Source of the DNA: UBA5543 sp964464965
GTDB taxonomy: Bacteria; Bacteroidota; Bacteroidia; Chitinophagales; Chitinophagaceae
Direction of reading: 5' to 3'
Length of the DNA: 64,000 nucleotides
Assembly: GCA_964464965.1 (NCBI GenBank)
Contig: CAYXHM010000011.1
Location: 1 to 64,000 of the forward strand
Made by a program: the position numbers and the translations under genes. Shown here piece by piece: positions 59,528 to 64,000 of this stretch; within the stretch, counting starts at the first letter, position 1, and every line of letters begins with the position of its first letter. Under the pieces are notes generated by a model, which saw only the letters and a program-made list of their open reading frames with translations, did no database searches and had not been told where the DNA came from.

Positions 59528-59553
59528 TAAAGGGAGCCGATTGGCTCCCTTTA
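59528..59553. terminator. Terminator of gldJ
   Basis: TAAAGGGAGCC / GGCTCCCTTTA with a GATT loop; on the minus strand it is followed by TTATTATTTT. It ends the leftward gldJ transcript 26 bases after the stop. Confidence 0.88.
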
Positions 59554-59578
59554 TTAAACAGATTTTTCAATTTTGGTA

Positions 59579-61111
59579 TTATCTTCTCGGGCTACGACCT
59601 TTCTCGCCAAAGTAGTTACCTGCTTTTTCAGAATTGCTGCCGTTAGGGCTGCCCAGGCGGTCCATCACCAGGCGGAAACCTACAGTAGAACTTGCCTGGT
59701 TGGCCTGCATAAAGCGGCGCGCACCTGGGTTCATATAGTATGCACGGTCTGCCCATGAACCACCTTTGTATATTTTAGCTTCGTTGTTGATCAGCGTGTT
59801 AGTACCATATGCGTAGTTAAACATAGAAGCAGTATCACCATCACCATAGTCCCTCAGGTCTGCATCAAGGCCATCAAACCTTTCGTAAGATGCCATTTCT
59901 GTACTATCCATCAGGCGGGTAATAAGGTGTCCCATTGTATCTTTTTCTTCCAGGCTGTTATCTTCATTCAGCCTTACATATGTTTCGTAAACATTACCAC
60001 GGAATGGGCGGAAATCATTCAGATCGCGGGTGTAAGGGCGGTAAGTATCCAGTACCCACTCACTCACGTTGCCGGCCATATTGTACAGGCCATAAGCATT
60101 TGCAGCATAAGAGAATACAGGAGCAGGAACATCAGCGTTATCATTCAGTGCGCCGGCTATACCCATCGCATCACCTTTGCCACGTTTAAAGTTGCCCAGG
60201 AATTCACCCTGGTAAGAGTTACGTAAGCCATAACGTGTGGTATAAGCATCACCCCATGGATATACGTTACGGTCAGTGATAACTTCTTCACCGCGGCGAC
60301 GTTTAGTCTCTGGCTCAGGGTTGTTACCTATGTTACCCAGTGCGGCATATTCCCACTCAGCTTCTGTAGGCAGGCGGTAGTTTGGCAGCAGGTAGCCATC
60401 AGAATACCTCATGTTACGAGAGCCGGAACCCTGTGGGTCCAGGTCGCGTTTGCGGCCTTTTGTTGGCAAACCTTCGTATTGACCGTTTACATAAGTCTCT
60501 GTATCAAAGATATCTTCATTCACCTGGTTAGGGTTCCTTTTCAGGCGGCCGTTCTTAATCAGGATGTATTCATTAACACGGTCGCTGCGCCATTTGGCAA
60601 ATGCGCGTGCCTGGTGCCAGTTTACCCCGACAACCGGGTAATTATCATATGCCGCATGGCGGAAATAATATTGCACATATGGCTCGTTGTAAGAAAGAGA
60701 AGAGCGCCAAACAGAAGAGTCAGGCATTGCCTCAGCGATAGCTAAAGGATAGTCAGCGCTGTAAGAGCGTGACAGCCAGTAGATATACTCACGGTAGTGT
60801 ACGTTTGCCACCTCTGTTTCGTCCATGTAGAAGGAAGAAACGGAAACTGTACGGGGTATATTATTCCTTTCAAGAGACAGATCTTCTTCTGTTTGCCCCA
60901 TTGTAAAGCGTCCACCCTCAACAAATGTAAGGCCAGGGCCTGTTTGCTGCCCCTGGTAATTGGCTACATCAAAACCGCCCAGACGGGAGTCGTTATAGTC
61001 CCAACCGGTAACTCGGGATACACCGGTTGATTTATTTTTAGAGGAACAAGCCGAAAAAAGGGTTGCTACACCGATACAAAGCAAGCTCACGCCGACAAGA
61101 GATCTTTTCAT
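59579..61111 (-). CDS. gldJ: Gliding motility lipoprotein GldJ
   Basis: GldJ is an outer membrane lipoprotein with a formylglycine-generating-enzyme-like fold, needed in Flavobacterium for gliding and for stability of other Gld/T9SS parts. The 510-residue protein has a lipobox LFSAC (C22), then the GldJ-type block STGVSRVTGWDYND near the start, GPGLTFVEGGRFTMG, SFYMDETEV, NYPVVGVNWHQARAFAKW and YRLPTEAEWEYAA. The order of motifs fits GldJ better than the paralogue GldK, which starts differently. It is monocistronic with a sigma70-like promoter and a terminator, and diverges from porU. Confidence 0.88.
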   Translation of the reverse strand: MKRSLVGVSLLCIGVATLFSACSSKNKSTGVSRVTGWDYNDSRLGGFDVANYQGQQTGPGLTFVEGGRFTMGQTEEDLSLERNNIPRTVSVSSFYMDETEVANVHYREYIYWLSRSYSADYPLAIAEAMPDSSVWRSSLSYNEPYVQYYFRHAAYDNYPVVGVNWHQARAFAKWRSDRVNEYILIKNGRLKRNPNQVNEDIFDTETYVNGQYEGLPTKGRKRDLDPQGSGSRNMRYSDGYLLPNYRLPTEAEWEYAALGNIGNNPEPETKRRRGEEVITDRNVYPWGDAYTTRYGLRNSYQGEFLGNFKRGKGDAMGIAGALNDNADVPAPVFSYAANAYGLYNMAGNVSEWVLDTYRPYTRDLNDFRPFRGNVYETYVRLNEDNSLEEKDTMGHLITRLMDSTEMASYERFDGLDADLRDYGDGDTASMFNYAYGTNTLINNEAKIYKGGSWADRAYYMNPGARRFMQANQASSTVGFRLVMDRLGSPNGSNSEKAGNYFGEKGRSPRR

Positions 61112-61157
61112 AAAAGTATGCTACAAATTGTGTTGAATAATCTGTTAAAGTGTTACA

Positions 61158-61186
61158 ATATTAGAGTGTTCTTTTCAAAATGTCAA
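61158..61186 (-). promoter_or_regulatory. Promoter of gldJ
   Basis: On the minus strand TTGACA (61186-61181), 17 bases, TAATAT (61163-61158): a full match to the classic sigma70 pattern. The same bases also give the Bacteroidota form (TTG-N20-TAATATTG). It lies 47 bases before the gldJ ATG. Confidence 0.7.
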
Positions 61187-61251
61187 GCTTTAAAGTAATA
61201 ATGCTAAAAAAATGTTGTTTTTCTTGTTTTTATCGGTTTAATAATATTGGC

Positions 61252-61272
61252 ACACTATTAGCGTTATAGTGT
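61252..61272. promoter_or_regulatory. Inverted repeat between gldJ and porU
   Basis: ACACTAT-N7-ATAGTGT, perfect 7-bp arms, about 40 bases upstream of the porU -7 box. Placed to serve as an activator site for porU or a shared operator for both divergent genes. Confidence 0.5.
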
Positions 61273-61311
61273 ATGTGACAGGTGACTGACACGCCCGAGC
61301 GTATAAAACAT

Positions 61312-61319
61312 TATCTTTG
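61312..61319 (+). promoter_or_regulatory. Promoter -7 box of porU
   Basis: An exact TATCTTTG, 18 bases before the porU ATG. No clear -33 element, which would fit activator dependence. Confidence 0.55.
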
Positions 61320-61337
61320 ACAGCCCCCATAATAACT

Positions 61338-64000
61338 ATGAGCTTGACTAAAAAACGATTTTTTTCTTTGTGTTTACCGGCATTTGCGTTTTGCTTCATT
61401 ATAGCAAACAACGTAACCGCACAGCAGCTTGACGTAACTGTGGCTGAGATGGACATCCAATCGGGATATATAGCCCGCAGGATAGACCTGCAACATTATG
61501 CCAGACCCAACATAACACTCGAAAATATTGTTTACGAAAACGTAGAAAAACTGAGGGGTGATGCCATCCCGTCTAAACCGGAAAATTTTGATGTTTTGCT
61601 GGGTAAAGACAGAAAAAAACCATTTGCGGTAGTTCGTATTCCGGCCTATTCATACAATGCTGACGGCACGCTGAGGCGCATAGCATCTCTGTCTGTACAA
61701 TACAAAGAAAATGAAGCACCACAACCCGGTGGCACACAACGCAGCGCGGCAAAAGGTACGGAAGGGGCAATCTCGCCACTGGCTACGGGCACATGGCATA
61801 AGGTAAGTATACCTGCCACAGGTTTGTACAAAATCGACTACAACTACCTGTCGACTCAATTGGGTATTACAGGCATAGGCTCTTCCAAAATAAGGGTGTT
61901 CGGGCATGGTGGAAAGATGCTGAGTGAGCGCAACAGCCCCGATGGTGTAAAAGGGCTGGAAGAGAATGCAATATGGATGAATGACGGTGGGGACGGCAGT
62001 TTCGACCCCGGGGATTTTTTCGTGTTTTATGCACAGGGGCCGCTTAACTGGTCAGTTGCACCCGGTAACAATGAATTGGTACAGGAAAAGAATTTCTACA
62101 GTAACGAAGGTTACTATTTACTGAATTTTGACGCTCCCGCAAAGAAAAGGATAACCATGCAAGGTACCGTGCCTGCAGGCAATTATACAACAGGAAGTTA
62201 TTCGGGAGTGGTGTTGCATGAACAAGACCTGAATAACCCGCAAAGGTTCGGAAAGTTGTGGTGGGGGGAAGAGTTCAGCAGCGGGCCCGGTAAACAGGCC
62301 AGCCATAGTTTTTCTTTAGATCTTGGAAATTATATTGATACCGCCTGTTTTAAAATAAACCTGGTGAATACATCTACACAACCGGGGTTGTTCACATTAT
62401 TCCTGAACGGGCAAAATATGGGTACATCTGATGTAAGCCCTGCTAACAATTACGAATATGCGCCTAAAGCAGCTGGCAGTACAGTTTCCTGGTGCCTTCC
62501 CGGTGTACCGGCAAACAGTACTGTGAAAATAGACTATAACACAGGTGCCAGCGATGGTGCCGGCTGGCTGGATTATATCCGGGTGAATTTGCGTAAACCG
62601 TTGGTTGCAAACGGCAATACTTTGATGTTTTGCGATTTGAAAAGCGTAGGTACAGGCAATGTTGCTACTTATAACATTGGCAATGCGAATAGTACTACAC
62701 AGGTGTGGGATGTAACAGACCCGCAAAACCCTGTATTGATGAAAGGCAGCCTTAACGGCAATACCTACAGTTTTTCGCAGGAGGCAGATGAACTGCATTG
62801 GTTTGTGGCTATGAATAGTACAGACCTGGATGCACCGGGCTACTTGGGTACAATACCTAACCAAAACCTGTATGGGGCAGCACCTGTTGACTATATTATA
62901 GTTTCCCACCCCGATTTTATGTCGGCTGCTGAAAGACTGGCGCAATTTCACAGGCAACGCTCCGGCATGAGGGTGATAGTAGCAACCACTACACAGGTGT
63001 ACAACGAGTTCTCATCAGCCGGGCAGGATATATCTGCCATCCGCGATTTCGCGCGTATGTTTTATGAGCGCTCTGGCATGGACGAAAGCAATATGCCTAA
63101 GTACCTGTTGCTGATGGGCGATGCATCTTACGATTATAAAGACAGGATAAAAAACAATACCAACTTTGTACCAACTTTTGAAGCAAAAGAATCTTTCAAT
63201 TTCCTGGAAACATACAGCAATGATGACTTTTACGGTTTCCTTGATGAGAATGAGGAAATAGAACGGTATGATATAGTAAACGCGCTGGATATAGGCGTTG
63301 GCCGTATCCCGGCAAAAAGCCTTTCTGAAGCACAGGGCGTGGTCAGTAAAATAATTCACTACAAAAGCCCTGCCACGCTTGGCGCATGGCGCTTATCTAC
63401 GTTGTTTGTAGCAGATGATAATGATAATGCCGGAGACCACCTTGAAGATGCTGAACTGATGAACTCTGTAGTGAACCAAAACAGCGCTATACACAATGCC
63501 ACAAAGGTTTACCTGAATGCAGTGCCATTCATATCTACACCTGGTGGGCTGCGTGCCCCAGAGGCAAATAAATCTATTAACGATGCGATATTTAAAGGCA
63601 CGTTTCTTTTTAACTATAACGGACACGGTAATACAACGGTCCTCGCTCATGAGCGTATAGTAGCTAAAGACGATTATAACAAATGGCGTAACATAGACAA
63701 ATTGCCGTTTATGGTAACTGCTACCTGCGATTTTGGCCAGTTTGACCAACCTTCTTTTGTGTCATCGGGTGAGGAACTGATGCTGAAAAGCAATGGCGGT
63801 GTAATAGCTACACTTACTACCACGCACCTGGTGTATGCTTATGCTAATAATATATTGAATAGGGAGTTTCTTGAAGGGCAGTTTCAGCACGTAGATGGTA
63901 AATGGAACACTTTTGGCGATGCCATGCGTATAGGTAAAAACGGTACTTATACACAGGCTTCAACAACGTCTGACGTGATAAAGAATTTCAGGAAGTTCGT
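61338..64000 (+). CDS. porU: T9SS C-terminal signal peptidase (sortase) PorU, 3' end missing
   Basis: PorU removes the C-terminal sorting domain of T9SS cargo and attaches the mature protein to A-LPS on the cell surface. The visible 887 residues start at the ATG at 61338 with a signal peptide (MSLTKKRFFSLCLPAFAFCFIIANNVTAQ). An N-terminal beta-rich region (about 150-230, TWHKVSIPATGLYKIDY) precedes the peptidase C25 (gingipain-type) domain from about 515, with catalytic H763 in NYNGHGN and C797 in TATCDFG. The frame is open to the window edge, so the C-terminal part is missing. In Flavobacterium gldJ, porU and porV are neighbours, and the divergent gldJ here preserves part of that cluster. 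Confidence 0.93.
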   Translation, partial: MSLTKKRFFSLCLPAFAFCFIIANNVTAQQLDVTVAEMDIQSGYIARRIDLQHYARPNITLENIVYENVEKLRGDAIPSKPENFDVLLGKDRKKPFAVVRIPAYSYNADGTLRRIASLSVQYKENEAPQPGGTQRSAAKGTEGAISPLATGTWHKVSIPATGLYKIDYNYLSTQLGITGIGSSKIRVFGHGGKMLSERNSPDGVKGLEENAIWMNDGGDGSFDPGDFFVFYAQGPLNWSVAPGNNELVQEKNFYSNEGYYLLNFDAPAKKRITMQGTVPAGNYTTGSYSGVVLHEQDLNNPQRFGKLWWGEEFSSGPGKQASHSFSLDLGNYIDTACFKINLVNTSTQPGLFTLFLNGQNMGTSDVSPANNYEYAPKAAGSTVSWCLPGVPANSTVKIDYNTGASDGAGWLDYIRVNLRKPLVANGNTLMFCDLKSVGTGNVATYNIGNANSTTQVWDVTDPQNPVLMKGSLNGNTYSFSQEADELHWFVAMNSTDLDAPGYLGTIPNQNLYGAAPVDYIIVSHPDFMSAAERLAQFHRQRSGMRVIVATTTQVYNEFSSAGQDISAIRDFARMFYERSGMDESNMPKYLLLMGDASYDYKDRIKNNTNFVPTFEAKESFNFLETYSNDDFYGFLDENEEIERYDIVNALDIGVGRIPAKSLSEAQGVVSKIIHYKSPATLGAWRLSTLFVADDNDNAGDHLEDAELMNSVVNQNSAIHNATKVYLNAVPFISTPGGLRAPEANKSINDAIFKGTFLFNYNGHGNTTVLAHERIVAKDDYNKWRNIDKLPFMVTATCDFGQFDQPSFVSSGEELMLKSNGGVIATLTTTHLVYAYANNILNREFLEGQFQHVDGKWNTFGDAMRIGKNGTYTQASTTSDVIKNFRKF

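Noticed and set aside
59579..61111. Assignment of the lipoprotein as GldK
   Set aside because: The N-terminal block and motif order match GldJ better, and gldL/M/N do not follow; the terminator and porU context also favour GldJ.
1..64000. CRISPR array, prophage or intact insertion sequence
   Set aside because: No regularly spaced repeats with unique spacers, no transposase, integrase or phage structural genes were seen.

Overview
The window is chromosomal DNA from a member of the Bacteroidota, most likely Chitinophagaceae or a near relative. The evidence is several proteins with type IX secretion (T9SS) C-terminal sorting domains, gliding/T9SS genes (gldF, gldG, gldJ, porU), families largely restricted to the phylum (DUF4294, DUF4295, the MurF-alanine racemase fusion, an Omp28-like protein), bacillithiol synthesis (bshB1), and promoters of the Bacteroidota type (TTTG-N19-TAnnTTTG). 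Shine-Dalgarno sequences are mostly absent, as expected in this phylum. I see no prophage, intact insertion sequence or CRISPR array. Most of the window is ordinary core genome.

Layout. 0-10 kb: dapD, a T9SS cargo protein, tRNA-Val, dnaX, a two-lipoyl pyruvate dehydrogenase E2, bshB1 and the small ribosomal operon rpmB-rpmG-DUF4295. 10-20 kb: a cytochrome P460-like lipoprotein, DUF4294, a DCC-family protein, an integral membrane protein, purQ, a DsbD-like thiol transporter fused to thioredoxin, a flavoprotein and dps. 20-26 kb: a three-gene membrane protein/winged-helix regulator/creD operon with a repeated palindromic operator, a C-terminally truncated AraC-type membrane regulator, and an ECF sigma/anti-sigma pair. 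26-33 kb: membrane pyrophosphatase, a second T9SS cargo protein, beta-carbonic anhydrase, an M23 peptidase and a secreted lipase. 33-42 kb: gldF-gldG-DUF4340 followed by murF-alr, then an FMN glutamate-synthase-like protein with an Rnk-like protein. 42-54 kb: htpG, a third T9SS cargo protein, lspA-zapA, an Omp28-like protein, rbfA with a LolC/E-type permease, argS and a second, free-standing murF. 54-64 kb: a DUF6580-like protein, secA, a three-repeat secreted protein, a 0.9 kb non-coding island, and the divergent pair gldJ / porU, with porU running off the right edge.

The genes are linked by a cell-envelope theme: peptidoglycan precursors (dapD, murF, murF-alr, M23), Sec export (secA), lipoprotein maturation and handling (lspA, LolC/E-like) and the T9SS/gliding apparatus (gldF/G/J, porU) with three secreted cargo proteins. 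The most unusual signals are in non-coding or translational control. They are (1) a structured leader between murF and argS whose closing helix and intrinsic terminator are mutually exclusive; (2) an A10 run in dnaX placed so that either frame slip meets a stop within four codons; (3) a dispersed 18-mer (TGCAACAAAACGCAACAA) in two intergenic regions, each preceded by a promoter-like box; (4) the paired CTTTG-N5-CAAAG operators of the creD operon; and (5) a 0.9 kb gene-free island carrying a roughly 30-40 nt imperfect inverted repeat.
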